Assembly: GCF_000421525.1 (NCBI RefSeq)
Contig: NZ_ATXE01000004.1
Coordinates: 186,001-250,000 of the forward strand
Reading direction: 5' to 3'
Length of the DNA: 64,000 bases
Source of the DNA: Aestuariimicrobium kwangyangense DSM 21549
GTDB taxonomy: Bacteria; Actinomycetota; Actinomycetes; Propionibacteriales; Propionibacteriaceae
Made by a program: the position numbers and the translations under genes
Part shown: positions 18,506 through 26,089 of the stretch, piece by piece
Layout: each line of letters begins with the position of its first letter
How positions within the stretch are numbered: position 1 is the first letter of the stretch
The notes under the pieces: generated by a model
The model's database searches: none
What the model saw: the letters and a program-made list of their open reading frames with translations, nothing else
Told to the model about the DNA's origin: nothing

Positions 18506-19426
18506 ATGGATCCCATCACCACTGCCGAACTGACCTCCTCGGGCCACTCCCGACGCGACATCGCCCGTCTCTGCGAGAGCGGCCACCTCGTCCGCATCGC
18601 GCGGGGTGTCTACCTGCGGGGCGCCACTGACCGGACGACCCGACACCTGGCCCTGGCCTCGTCCCGGACCCACGCCCTGGCCTTGGAGAGTGCCGCACTC
18701 GCGCACGGACTGCCCGTGATCTCCACACCCGAGCAGGTGCACACGGTGCTCGCCGGCAGCGGACGTTCGCGCGGCCGACCTCGTGAACTTCAACTGAGTG
18801 GTCCGCTCCCGCCGCGGCATCTGGTGACCCTCGGGTCCCAACTCGTCACCAGTCGAGCGCGCACGGTCGTCGACCTCACCCGACTGCGCGGTCTGGAGCA
18901 GGGGCTGGTCACGTGGGACGCCGCCCGGTGGACGGCTCGGATCGAGGGGCGTCTCGAGACCTTCGACGCCGAGGTCGCCGACGTGATCGCGGTCATGTGT
19001 CGGCGCAAGGGCATCGGGCGTGCCCGGCAGGCGCAGGGACTGTCGTCCGCCTACTCCCAGAGCCCGGCCGAGACCCGCAGTCTGTTCGCGATCCGCACGC
19101 TCGCCCTGCCCGAGCCGCTGCAGCAGTTCGAGATCCGCGACCAGCACGGACGCATCATCGGCGCCAGCGACTTCGCCTGGGAGAGCGAGGGCGTGCTGGG
19201 CGAGTACGACGGCGAGGGCAAGTACTGCGAGCTGGCTCGACCCGGTGAGTCACCGGCCGATGTGGTGCGCCGGGAAAAGCGTCGCCAGGAGGCGATGGAG
19301 ACCGAGGGCTGGGTGTTCGCACGCTGGGGCAAGGAGGAGTTGGCGCGCCCACACCTGCTGCGGGACCGGATCCTCGCCGCCTTCAGGATCGCTGCAGGGC
19401 GGGGGACGATGCTGCGCGCCGGTTGA
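18506..19426 (+). CDS. AbiEi-like winged-helix protein with Vsr/DUF559-like nuclease domain
   Basis: A 306-residue protein. The N-terminal 45 residues are the AbiEi-type antitoxin wHTH (SRRDIARLCESGHLVRIARG, then VYLRG), a middle region of about 120 residues is shared with that family, and the C-terminal 120 residues look like a Vsr-like PD-(D/E)XK domain: E189 in SPAETRS, D222 in SDFAW, E233 and D235 in GEYDG, then a basic helix and EGWVFARWGKEEL. All candidate acidic residues are present, so it may be an active DNase. No AbiEii toxin gene lies beside it. The ATG at 18506 is preferred over an in-frame TTG (18494) or GTG (18500). Repeat arrays lie immediately on both sides. Confidence 0.75.
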   Translation: MDPITTAELTSSGHSRRDIARLCESGHLVRIARGVYLRGATDRTTRHLALASSRTHALALESAALAHGLPVISTPEQVHTVLAGSGRSRGRPRELQLSGPLPPRHLVTLGSQLVTSRARTVVDLTRLRGLEQGLVTWDAARWTARIEGRLETFDAEVADVIAVMCRRKGIGRARQAQGLSSAYSQSPAETRSLFAIRTLALPEPLQQFEIRDQHGRIIGASDFAWESEGVLGEYDGEGKYCELARPGESPADVVRREKRRQEAMETEGWVFARWGKEELARPHLLRDRILAAFRIAAGRGTMLRAG

Positions 19427-19450
19427 GTGGGGGTCCAGCGTCTCGGCTTT

Positions 19451-19670
19451 GCCCTCGTTGGGTTCCACCTGCCCTCGTGCGTTGCAGTTGCCCCCGGTCA
19501 GGGGCAGGGCAACTGGACGGAACGCGGGCAACTGGCGCGTAACCGGGGCAGCTGCGACGGAATGCGGGCAGGTACGACTGAACGCGGGCAGCTGGGACGG
19601 AACGCGGGCACCTGGGACGTAACCGGGGCAGGTGCGACGGAAGGCGAGCAGGTGCACCAGAACGCGCACC
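19451..19670. repeat. Inverted 19/20-nt repeat array, element 2 (longest)
   Basis: Left arm, minus orientation: GGGC ends at 19493, 19474 and 19454 (steps 19, 20). Core CCGGTCAGGGGCA at 19494-19506. Right arm, plus orientation: unit starts at 19507, 19526, 19546, 19566, 19586, 19606, 19626, 19646 and 19666, that is one 19-nt step then eight steps of exactly 20 nt at most. Typical unit GGGCAGCTGGGACGGAACGC; the last two units are decayed. CAGTTGCCC (19485-19493) and GGGCAACTG (19507-19515) are perfectly complementary. The array fills most of the 358-nt gap between the AbiEi-like gene and typA. Confidence 0.87.
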
Positions 19671-19673
19671 CCT

Positions 19674-19702
19674 CCCCCCCCCCCCCCCCCCCCCCCCCCC
19701 CC
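19674..19702 (+). repeat. C homopolymer of 29 nt
   Basis: Twenty-nine consecutive C bases, preceded by CACCCCT, at the end of the long repeat arm and 82 nt before the typA start codon. No other homopolymer of this kind occurs in the window. The exact length is doubtful because sequencing of such tracts is error-prone. Confidence 0.9.
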
Positions 19703-19735
19703 AGCGCCGTTTTCGGGGCATCCACGCCGGGGCGT

Positions 19736-19741
19736 TACGAT
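19736..19741 (+). promoter_or_regulatory. Possible -10 element of typA
   Basis: TACGAT (4 of 6 to TATAAT, fits TANNNT) lies 43 nt before the typA ATG. No convincing -35 is seen at 16-19 nt; the C tract would fall just upstream of the -35 position. Tentative. Confidence 0.3.
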
Positions 19742-19784
19742 GGCTCGGCGCTTCCAGGCGCCATCACCCTGATTTGGAGCGCCC

Positions 19785-21653
19785 ATGCCCTCACGCCAAG
19801 ACCTGCGCAATGTCGCGATCGTCGCCCACGTCGACCATGGCAAGACCACCTTGGTCGACGCCATGCTCCAGCAGTCGGGCGCCTTCCGCGAAGGTGCAGA
19901 TGTCACCGCACGCGTGATGGACTCGATGGACCTGGAGCGTGAGAAGGGGATCACGATCCTCGCCAAGAACACCGCGGTGCACCACGTGATCGACGGCCAG
20001 CCGATCACCATCAACATCATCGACACCCCTGGCCACGCCGACTTCGGTGGCGAGGTCGAGCGAGGCCTGTCGATGGTCGACGGCATCGTCCTGCTGGTCG
20101 ACGCGTCCGAGGGCCCGCTGCCGCAGACCCGCTTCGTGCTGCGCAAGGCGCTCAACGCCGACATGCCCGTCGTCCTCGTGGTGAACAAGGTCGACCGCGC
20201 CGATGCCCGCATCAGCGAGGTGGTCGACGAGACCTACGAGCTGTTCATGGACCTGCTCGACGAGAACCACAGCCAGGAGGCCCTCGACTTCCCGGTGATC
20301 TTCGCGTCGGCCCGCGCCGGCCGCGCCTCGCTCGAGCAGCCGGCCGACGGCGGCATGCCCGACTCCCCCGATCTCGAGCCGCTGTTCCGCACCATCCTCG
20401 ACACGATCCCGGCGCCGACCTACGACGAGGGCGCCCCCCTGCAGGCGCACGTCACCAACCTCGACGCGTCCCCCTTCCTGGGACGACTGGCCCTGCTGCG
20501 TGTGCGTCAGGGTCACCTCAACAAGGGGCAGACCGTCACCTGGATGAAGCGCGACGGTTCCACCCACAACGTCCGCATCACCGAACTGCTGGTGACCGAG
20601 GGCCTGCAGCGCAAGCCGGGTGAGACCGCCGGCCCCGGTGACATCGTGGCCGTCGCCGGCATCCCCGAGATCACCATCGGTGAGACCCTCGCCGACCCCG
20701 AGAACCCGATCGCGCTGCCGCTCATCCACGTGGACGAGCCGGCCATCTCGATGACCATCGGCACCAACACCTCGCCGTTGGTCGGCAAGGGCGGCAAGGG
20801 CCACAAGGTGACCGCCCGTCTGGTCAAGGAGCGCCTCGACTCCGAGCTGGTCGGCAACGTGTCGCTGCGCATCCTCAACACCGAGCGTCCCGACGCGTGG
20901 GAGGTGCAGGGACGAGGCGAGCTCGCCCTGGCCATCCTGGTCGAACAGATGCGCCGCGAAGGCTACGAGCTCACCGTCGGCAAGCCGCAGGTGGTCACCC
21001 GTGAGGTCGACGGCAAGGTGCACGAGCCCATCGAGCGCCTCACCATCGACGCCCCCGAGGAGTTCCTGGGCACCATCACCGAGCTGCTCGCCGTCCGCAA
21101 GGGTCGCATGGAGTCGATGACCAACCACGGCACCGGCTGGGTGCGCATGGAGTTCATCGTGCCTGCCCGTGGACTGATCGGGTTCCGCACCCAGTTCATG
21201 ACCGAGACCCGCGGCACGGGCATCGCCCACCACGTCAGCGAGGGCTACGAGCCATGGGCCGGCGAGATTCGTTCGCGTGAGTCCGGGTCGCTGGTGAGCG
21301 ACCGCGCCGGCAAGGCCTCGGCCTATGCCATGACCAACCTGCAGGAGCGCGGCACCCTCTTCATCGAGCCCACCACCGAGGTCTACGAGGGCATGATCGT
21401 CGGCGAGAACTCCCGCGCGGACGACATGGACGTCAACATCACCAAGGAGAAGCAGCAGACCAACGTGCGCTCCTCGACGTCCGACAACTTCGAGAAGTTG
21501 GTGCCGCCGCGCAAGCTGAGCCTTGAACAGTGCCTCGAGTTCTGCCGCGAGGACGAGTGCGTCGAGGTCACCCCCGAGTCGGTGCGCATCCGCAAGGTCG
21601 AGCTCGACGCCAACGCCCGCGCCAAGAACCGCAACCGCATCAAGAAGTCCTGA
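19785..21653 (+). CDS. typA: Translational GTPase TypA/BipA
   Basis: TypA (622 residues) is a ribosome-bound GTPase of the EF-G family needed for ribosome assembly and growth under stress. G1 is AHVDHGKTT near residue 14, the switch/G3 region is DTPGHADFGGEVERGL near 80, and G4 is VNKVDR near 135. Domains II, III, V and the TypA-specific C-terminal domain follow (RGLIGFRTQFMTETRG near 460; C-terminal VRIRKVELD). The ATG at 19785 follows TTGGAG. The gene is alone on its strand and convergent with the sirtuin gene. Its upstream region is unusual because it consists of the repeat array and the C tract. Confidence 0.97.
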   Translation: MPSRQDLRNVAIVAHVDHGKTTLVDAMLQQSGAFREGADVTARVMDSMDLEREKGITILAKNTAVHHVIDGQPITINIIDTPGHADFGGEVERGLSMVDGIVLLVDASEGPLPQTRFVLRKALNADMPVVLVVNKVDRADARISEVVDETYELFMDLLDENHSQEALDFPVIFASARAGRASLEQPADGGMPDSPDLEPLFRTILDTIPAPTYDEGAPLQAHVTNLDASPFLGRLALLRVRQGHLNKGQTVTWMKRDGSTHNVRITELLVTEGLQRKPGETAGPGDIVAVAGIPEITIGETLADPENPIALPLIHVDEPAISMTIGTNTSPLVGKGGKGHKVTARLVKERLDSELVGNVSLRILNTERPDAWEVQGRGELALAILVEQMRREGYELTVGKPQVVTREVDGKVHEPIERLTIDAPEEFLGTITELLAVRKGRMESMTNHGTGWVRMEFIVPARGLIGFRTQFMTETRGTGIAHHVSEGYEPWAGEIRSRESGSLVSDRAGKASAYAMTNLQERGTLFIEPTTEVYEGMIVGENSRADDMDVNITKEKQQTNVRSSTSDNFEKLVPPRKLSLEQCLEFCREDECVEVTPESVRIRKVELDANARAKNRNRIKKS

Positions 21654-21680
21654 TCCGCGCGGGCACTGACCCCGCAGGCC

Positions 21681-22514
21681 TCACGCCAACTGGTCCGCCA
21701 GTCGGGTGAGCGTCTGCGAGGTGCCCGCGTCGATGATCATGGTCGCCAGGTCGTCGGCGCGGGTTCGTCCGTGGTTGACGATCACCACGTCGCGACCGGC
21801 CTTGGCCGCCCACCGCACGAACCTCAGCCCGCTCATCACCGTCAGTGACGACCCGACCACCAGCAGTGCCTCGGCCTCGTGCACGCGCTGCCACGCGGCG
21901 TCGACCCGCTCGGGTGGCACGGACTCACCGAAGAAGACCACGTCGGGCTTCAGCACGCCGCCACAGTCGACGCACTCGGGGACGACGAAGCTGTCGGGTT
22001 CGGCCAGGTCGGCGTCCCCGTCGGGACGAAGTTCCGCCTCGCCCGCCGGGATGCGCCCGGTGACCCGCGGGTTGAGTTGTTCCAGCCTGAGCTGCAGGTC
22101 GTCGCGGTGGCTGAGCCGGCGGCAGTCCAGGCACACCACCCGACTGATCAGCCCGTGCAGGTCGATCACCTCGGCACTGCCGGCCTGGCTGTGCAGTCCG
22201 TCGACGTTCTGGGTGAGCACCGGAGCCCCCAACGCCACCAGCGCCCGGTGCCCCGGGTTGGGTCCGGAGTGGCTGAAGCTGCGGTAACCCATCATCGACC
22301 GGAACCAGTAGCGACGTCGGGCCGACTCGTCGCGAACGAAGGCCTGGTACTGGATCGGGTTGGTGGGACGGGCGTCGGGCCCCCGGTAGTCGGGGATGCC
22401 AGAGTCGGTGGAGATTCCGGCCCCCGTCAGTGCCAGCCAGTTCCGGCCGCGCAGCACCCCGGCGAGGCGCTCGACGGCCTCGGCGGTGGGCGGATGGGTG
22501 ACCGGCACGCGCAC
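21681..22514 (-). CDS. NAD-dependent protein deacetylase, Sir2 family
   Basis: A 277-residue sirtuin that removes acyl groups from protein lysines using NAD. Motifs in order: LTGAGISTDSGIPDYRG (near residue 29), TQNVDGLH (near 101), catalytic His in DLHGLISRVVC, two zinc Cys pairs (CLDC and CVDC), and VVGSSLTV for NAD binding near 220. An insertion of about 45 residues separates the Cys pairs. It ends 27 nt from typA in convergent orientation. Upstream of it, 30 nt away, is the asparaginase gene on the same strand, probably cotranscribed. Confidence 0.94.
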   Translation of the reverse strand: MRVPVTHPPTAEAVERLAGVLRGRNWLALTGAGISTDSGIPDYRGPDARPTNPIQYQAFVRDESARRRYWFRSMMGYRSFSHSGPNPGHRALVALGAPVLTQNVDGLHSQAGSAEVIDLHGLISRVVCLDCRRLSHRDDLQLRLEQLNPRVTGRIPAGEAELRPDGDADLAEPDSFVVPECVDCGGVLKPDVVFFGESVPPERVDAAWQRVHEAEALLVVGSSLTVMSGLRFVRWAAKAGRDVVIVNHGRTRADDLATMIIDAGTSQTLTRLADQLA

Positions 22515-22544
22515 CAGAATACGACCGGCACACAGCCGGCCCGC

Positions 22545-23567
22545 TCACACCAGGGCGGCCGCCACCCGGTCGACGACCGATCGGCGCACCTGCGTGACCC
22601 CCACCGGCTCACCGTGACCCAGCACCGGCAGCAGCGAGATCTCGGTGAGGGCCTCGGACCCGTGTCCGAGTGCCGTGAGCACCACCGCCGCGAGCTGGAA
22701 GACGCCGCGCATGTTGCCGTCGTCGGACTTGACGGCCACTCCGGTGCCGTCGGGCAGTCCGATGGCGAGGCACCCCTCGGCGCCGCCCTTGCAGATCAGC
22801 CCCGGCACGGCGCGATGCAGCGCCAGGTCGTCGCGGTGGGTGCCGGAGACGTACTCCGGGAACTGGCGGTAGGCGTCGGCCACCTGCCGCTCGGGCCCGT
22901 CGGTGGCACCCGCGATCCGGCCGAAGGCGCGCGCCAGACCCGTCAGGCTCATCCCGAACAGCGGCGCCCCGCAGCCGTCGATGGAGGCGTGGCTCGCCTC
23001 CCCGGCGAACTCGGTGACCGCCTCGGCGATCGCCTGCTGCAGGGGGTGCGAGGGATCGCGGTAGGTGCTCGTGGGCCAGCCCGCTCGTACGCAGGTGCGC
23101 AGCATCGCGGCGTGCTTGCCCGAGCAGTTCATGGCCAACGGTTCCTTGTCGTGACCCTCCCGGATCCAGGCCACGCGAGCATCCTCGTCGAGGGGGAAGT
23201 CGGGCGTGGTCTGCAGGTCGGTGACGTCGAGACCCGCGCCTGCCAGCACCTCGACCACCAGGTCGCGATGGAACGCCTCACCCGAGTGAGATGCCGCGGC
23301 GAGGGCCAGCGCGGCCCCGTCCAGGTCGAGACCGGCCCGCAGCATGGCGATCGCCTGCACCGGCTTGATCGACGACCGCGGGAACATCGAGGCGTCGACG
23401 GAGCCCAGCGAGAACGACACCTCGCCGCCCGGACGGGTGACCACCACCCGCCCCCGATGCACGCACTCCACCAGGTCGCCCCGCACCACCTCGGTCAGCA
23501 CCGGGTCGGTGTCGAGGGCGTCGTCGAGGGCAGGGTTGTCGATGCGGCTGAGTGTCATGTCCGTCAT
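22545..23567 (-). CDS. Asparaginase (asparaginase II-type family)
   Basis: A 340-residue protein of the bacterial asparaginase family typified by the thermolabile rhizobial enzyme; it hydrolyses asparagine to aspartate and ammonia and is unrelated to the classic EcAII fold. Visible conserved blocks are RSSIKPVQAIAMLRAG, ASHSGEAFH, NCSGKHAAML with its Cys and Lys, and DGCGAPLFGM. No signal peptide. The ATG at 23567 is preferred (a second ATG is three codons in); the longer frame overlaps the next gene's C-terminus. It lies 25 nt downstream of the DUF4091 gene and upstream of the sirtuin gene on the same strand. Confidence 0.9.
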   Translation of the reverse strand: MTDMTLSRIDNPALDDALDTDPVLTEVVRGDLVECVHRGRVVVTRPGGEVSFSLGSVDASMFPRSSIKPVQAIAMLRAGLDLDGAALALAAASHSGEAFHRDLVVEVLAGAGLDVTDLQTTPDFPLDEDARVAWIREGHDKEPLAMNCSGKHAAMLRTCVRAGWPTSTYRDPSHPLQQAIAEAVTEFAGEASHASIDGCGAPLFGMSLTGLARAFGRIAGATDGPERQVADAYRQFPEYVSGTHRDDLALHRAVPGLICKGGAEGCLAIGLPDGTGVAVKSDDGNMRGVFQLAAVVLTALGHGSEALTEISLLPVLGHGEPVGVTQVRRSVVDRVAAALV

Positions 23568-23592
23568 TCTGGCAGCCGTCGGACGGCCCGGC

Positions 23593-25299
23593 TCAGCGCC
23601 CACCCAGGGCGGCGCGCACCCGCCGGTCGAGTTCGAGTCGACGGCGGCGGTAGTCCACGGGGTCGGGCCAGGCCGCCTCGTAGCCGCGCTCCCCGGCGAA
23701 GGAACCCTCGGGGTCCATGATCGCCAGGACAGCCTCTCGTCCGACCAACTGCTCGGCCCAGGCCATCACGCGGGCGTCATGGGTCATGGTGCCCAGCACG
23801 CGGTGTCGCAGGCTCGGCCAGCACTCCCCCTCGGGCCCGGGGTAGACGACGAAGGGGTCCCCGGAGGGGAACCGTCCGCCGGCGGAGGTCTCCCGGAACG
23901 GATCGATGGGACGCACTGCGTACTGGGCCCAGTAGAAGTTGTAGCCCCAGTGCAGGAAGGTGTCGGCGCCCTGGACGAACATCTGCGCCGCCAGGTGGCG
24001 GTGGCCGATCGCATGCTGGGCGATGAATCGGTTCGAGACGGCGCGCGCCTGTCCGACGCAGTAGTAGACATTGCGCACGGTCAGCCCCCGCTCGAGGAAG
24101 TCGTGCACGTGGTCGGTGGCCACGATGGGGTGGTCGACCACGTCGGCGAAGTCGGGGGACGAGAGCGCGTCGATGATCACCGCACCCTCGAGCAGGTCGG
24201 CCACCACCGCACGGGCGGCCGCGTAGGCCTCGAGGTGCTGCTCGCTGGGCTCGTCCGAGATGTGCCAGAGCACGTTCTCGACACCCCACTCCGGTTCGAG
24301 GTGGTCGCGCAGGAAGGGGATGGCCTCGGCGAGGAACTCACGCCACGCCGGATCGGTGGCGGCGACGTGCCAGCCGAAACGCATCTGGGGTCCCTCGGCC
24401 GTGTCGACCCACACCTGGGGGGTGCGGCGGGCACCCCACTGGGTGAACAGGTGGGCAATCTCGACCTGACGGATGCCGTGCTCGCGCAGCAGCCCCAGGA
24501 AGCGGTCGAGCAGGTCGGTGTTGAACTGGTAGCCGTCCTCATCGTGCCAGACGCCCAGCAACTGCACGTTCGGACGATAGGTGCCCACGGCCGTGTCGAG
24601 GCTGGGAGTCCACACCGGGGTGAGCACGGCCGTCACGCCCATGTCGGCTGCCGATGCGATGTGGGACCCGATCGCCTTCCAGTGCAGTTCGGAGTGCACG
24701 GGAGTCTCGTAGTAGGCAGCCAGTGAGTCACTGTGCAGCCAGGCGATGTGCCGGATCGGCGTGGACGGGGCCTCGACGGGGGTGACCTCCAACGGCAGGT
24801 CGGCCTCGAGCAGAAGCCTTCCCTCGCCGGCCTGCTCGTCACCCCAGGCGCGCGGTCGGTGCACCAGTCGGACGGCGACAGGACCGGCGCTGACACCGGA
24901 CAGGCCGAGGTCCACCCAGAACGAGTTCCAGCCGGGGCTGCGCAGGTCCAGGGCCGATGTCGCCTGCCCCTCACCCGAGGCCAGCGGCACCAGCAGGTCG
25001 GGGTAGAGGCCCGGCACGTCATCGATGTAGTTGTCGTCGTGCACGGGGAAGATCGGCATGTCGGCGGGCACGAGCGCCGCCCGGTGCAACGTCACCGAGG
25101 TTCCGGCGCAGCTGACCGTCAGGTCGAACTCGTCGGCGGGCAGCCGGTCGAGGTCCGGATAGCGCACGGCCACCTGGAAGCTGATCCGTTCGCCGGCATG
25201 ACCCGTCAAGGGCACCGAGGTGTCGAAGGGACGGGGATCGCGCTTGGGGAAGACCTTCTCGAGGTCGTCGACCAGGACGGCGGTGAAGTGCTCGCTCAT
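23593..25299 (-). CDS. DUF4091 domain protein, glycosidase-like
   Basis: A 568-residue cytoplasmic protein with the DUF4091 arrangement: an N-terminal beta-sandwich of about 170 residues, then a TIM-barrel-like region. Recognisable features are the WHISDEPS segment near residue 355 with an acidic pair typical of glycosidase active sites, and FLHWGYNFYWA near residue 450. No signal peptide is seen. Family members are annotated as glycoside hydrolase-like, but substrates are not established. The ATG at 25299 is used, since the upstream frame is only extra. It may cooperate with the mannosidase in glycan use, but nothing direct shows that. Confidence 0.8.
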   Translation of the reverse strand: MSEHFTAVLVDDLEKVFPKRDPRPFDTSVPLTGHAGERISFQVAVRYPDLDRLPADEFDLTVSCAGTSVTLHRAALVPADMPIFPVHDDNYIDDVPGLYPDLLVPLASGEGQATSALDLRSPGWNSFWVDLGLSGVSAGPVAVRLVHRPRAWGDEQAGEGRLLLEADLPLEVTPVEAPSTPIRHIAWLHSDSLAAYYETPVHSELHWKAIGSHIASAADMGVTAVLTPVWTPSLDTAVGTYRPNVQLLGVWHDEDGYQFNTDLLDRFLGLLREHGIRQVEIAHLFTQWGARRTPQVWVDTAEGPQMRFGWHVAATDPAWREFLAEAIPFLRDHLEPEWGVENVLWHISDEPSEQHLEAYAAARAVVADLLEGAVIIDALSSPDFADVVDHPIVATDHVHDFLERGLTVRNVYYCVGQARAVSNRFIAQHAIGHRHLAAQMFVQGADTFLHWGYNFYWAQYAVRPIDPFRETSAGGRFPSGDPFVVYPGPEGECWPSLRHRVLGTMTHDARVMAWAEQLVGREAVLAIMDPEGSFAGERGYEAAWPDPVDYRRRRLELDRRVRAALGGR

Positions 25300-25380
25300 G
25301 GCTCCACTCTTCCAGCGCCCGGGCATCGGTCCCAGCCCGACCGTGGATTCGCGCGCCCTCGGTGACCGCGCTCAGCCGGG

Positions 25381-25386
25381 TAGACT
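25381..25386 (+). promoter_or_regulatory. -10 element TAGACT for a leaderless transcript
   Basis: TAGACT lies 6 nt before the GTG at 25393, so transcription would start at or next to the start codon. This supports the start chosen for the micro-protein and heads the run of small genes up to 27085. Confidence 0.5.
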
Positions 25387-25392
25387 CACGGG

Positions 25393-25569
25393 GTGAACCT
25401 TGCGGGTGTGCTGGTGGTCATCCTGATCGTCGCGGTCGGCCTGATCGGCCTGGCCGCGATCGCTGGCGTGGTGCTGTTGATGTTGCGCAGCGGACGGGTC
25501 AGCTTCGAGGAACTGCCCGCCCGCAGGAGTCAACCGGACACGTCCGCCCGAACCGTCGAGGAGAACTGA
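25393..25569 (+). CDS. Single-pass micro membrane protein (58 aa)
   Basis: Too short for usual gene finding. A GTG start is followed by one strongly hydrophobic helix (residues 3-34, rich in Val, Leu, Ile, Ala, Gly) and a polar tail containing RSGRVSFEELPAR. The stop is 3 nt before the next ATG, and a leaderless-type -10 precedes the start, so it is probably a real first gene of the operon. Function unknown. Confidence 0.62.
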   Translation: MNLAGVLVVILIVAVGLIGLAAIAGVVLLMLRSGRVSFEELPARRSQPDTSARTVEEN

Positions 25570-25572
25570 CCC

Positions 25573-26085
25573 ATGGCCTTCGAGATCCCCCAGAACCTGT
25601 CCAACAACCTGATGGGCGTCGCCTGGATGATCGGTACCTGGCGGGGCAACGGCCACGGGGTGCACCCGGGCCTCGACGGCAAGCCCGGCGAGCAGTTCGA
25701 GTACGGCCAACAGATCGACATCGTCGAGAACGGTGGCGACTTCCTGCACTACCACTCGCAGCTCTACACCACCGACGCCGCCGGGGCACCGGAGCAACCC
25801 CTGTGGAGCGAGTCCGGCTACTGGCGTCCGGCCCCGGACGGTTCGGTCGAGGTCGTGATGAGCAACCCCGAGGGCTGGGCCGAGGTGTGGGCGGGCAGCA
25901 TCGAGGGGGCCAAGATCGAACTGGTCACCGATGCCGTGATGCGCACCCAGGGGGCTGCCGTCGCCTACACCGGTGGCCAGCGGCTCTACGGCCAGGTCGA
26001 GGGCGACCTGCTGTGGACCTTCGACCGGGCCACCGCCGAGCAACCCCTGCAGCCGTACCTGTGGGCTCGACTGCAGCGGGCCTGA
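25573..26085 (+). CDS. Nitrobindin-like FABP family protein
   Basis: A 170-residue beta-barrel protein of the THAP4/nitrobindin-like family (DUF1794). GTWRGNGHG near residue 21 is the family signature GxWxGxG. Relatives bind heme through a histidine near the C-terminus and interact with nitric oxide or peroxynitrite; here the C-terminus (PYLWARLQRA) lacks an obvious His in the last ten residues, so heme binding is uncertain. It follows the micro-protein by 3 nt and precedes YgfZ by 4 nt, so it is in the same operon. Confidence 0.86.
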   Translation: MAFEIPQNLSNNLMGVAWMIGTWRGNGHGVHPGLDGKPGEQFEYGQQIDIVENGGDFLHYHSQLYTTDAAGAPEQPLWSESGYWRPAPDGSVEVVMSNPEGWAEVWAGSIEGAKIELVTDAVMRTQGAAVAYTGGQRLYGQVEGDLLWTFDRATAEQPLQPYLWARLQRA

Positions 26086-26089
26086 GCTG

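Noticed and set aside
18506-19426. AbiE toxin-antitoxin pair
   Set aside because: No AbiEii nucleotidyltransferase gene is adjacent; the C-terminal domain is nuclease-like, so this is not a standard AbiE operon.
19451-19670. The 20-nt array as a CRISPR
   Set aside because: Units are contiguous with no spacers, diverge from one another, run in both directions from a centre, and no cas gene is present.
19427-19942. Open frame through the repeat array and C tract giving a polyproline protein
   Set aside because: It lies across degenerate repeats and the C homopolymer, continues into typA in another frame, and has no ribosome site or conserved domain.
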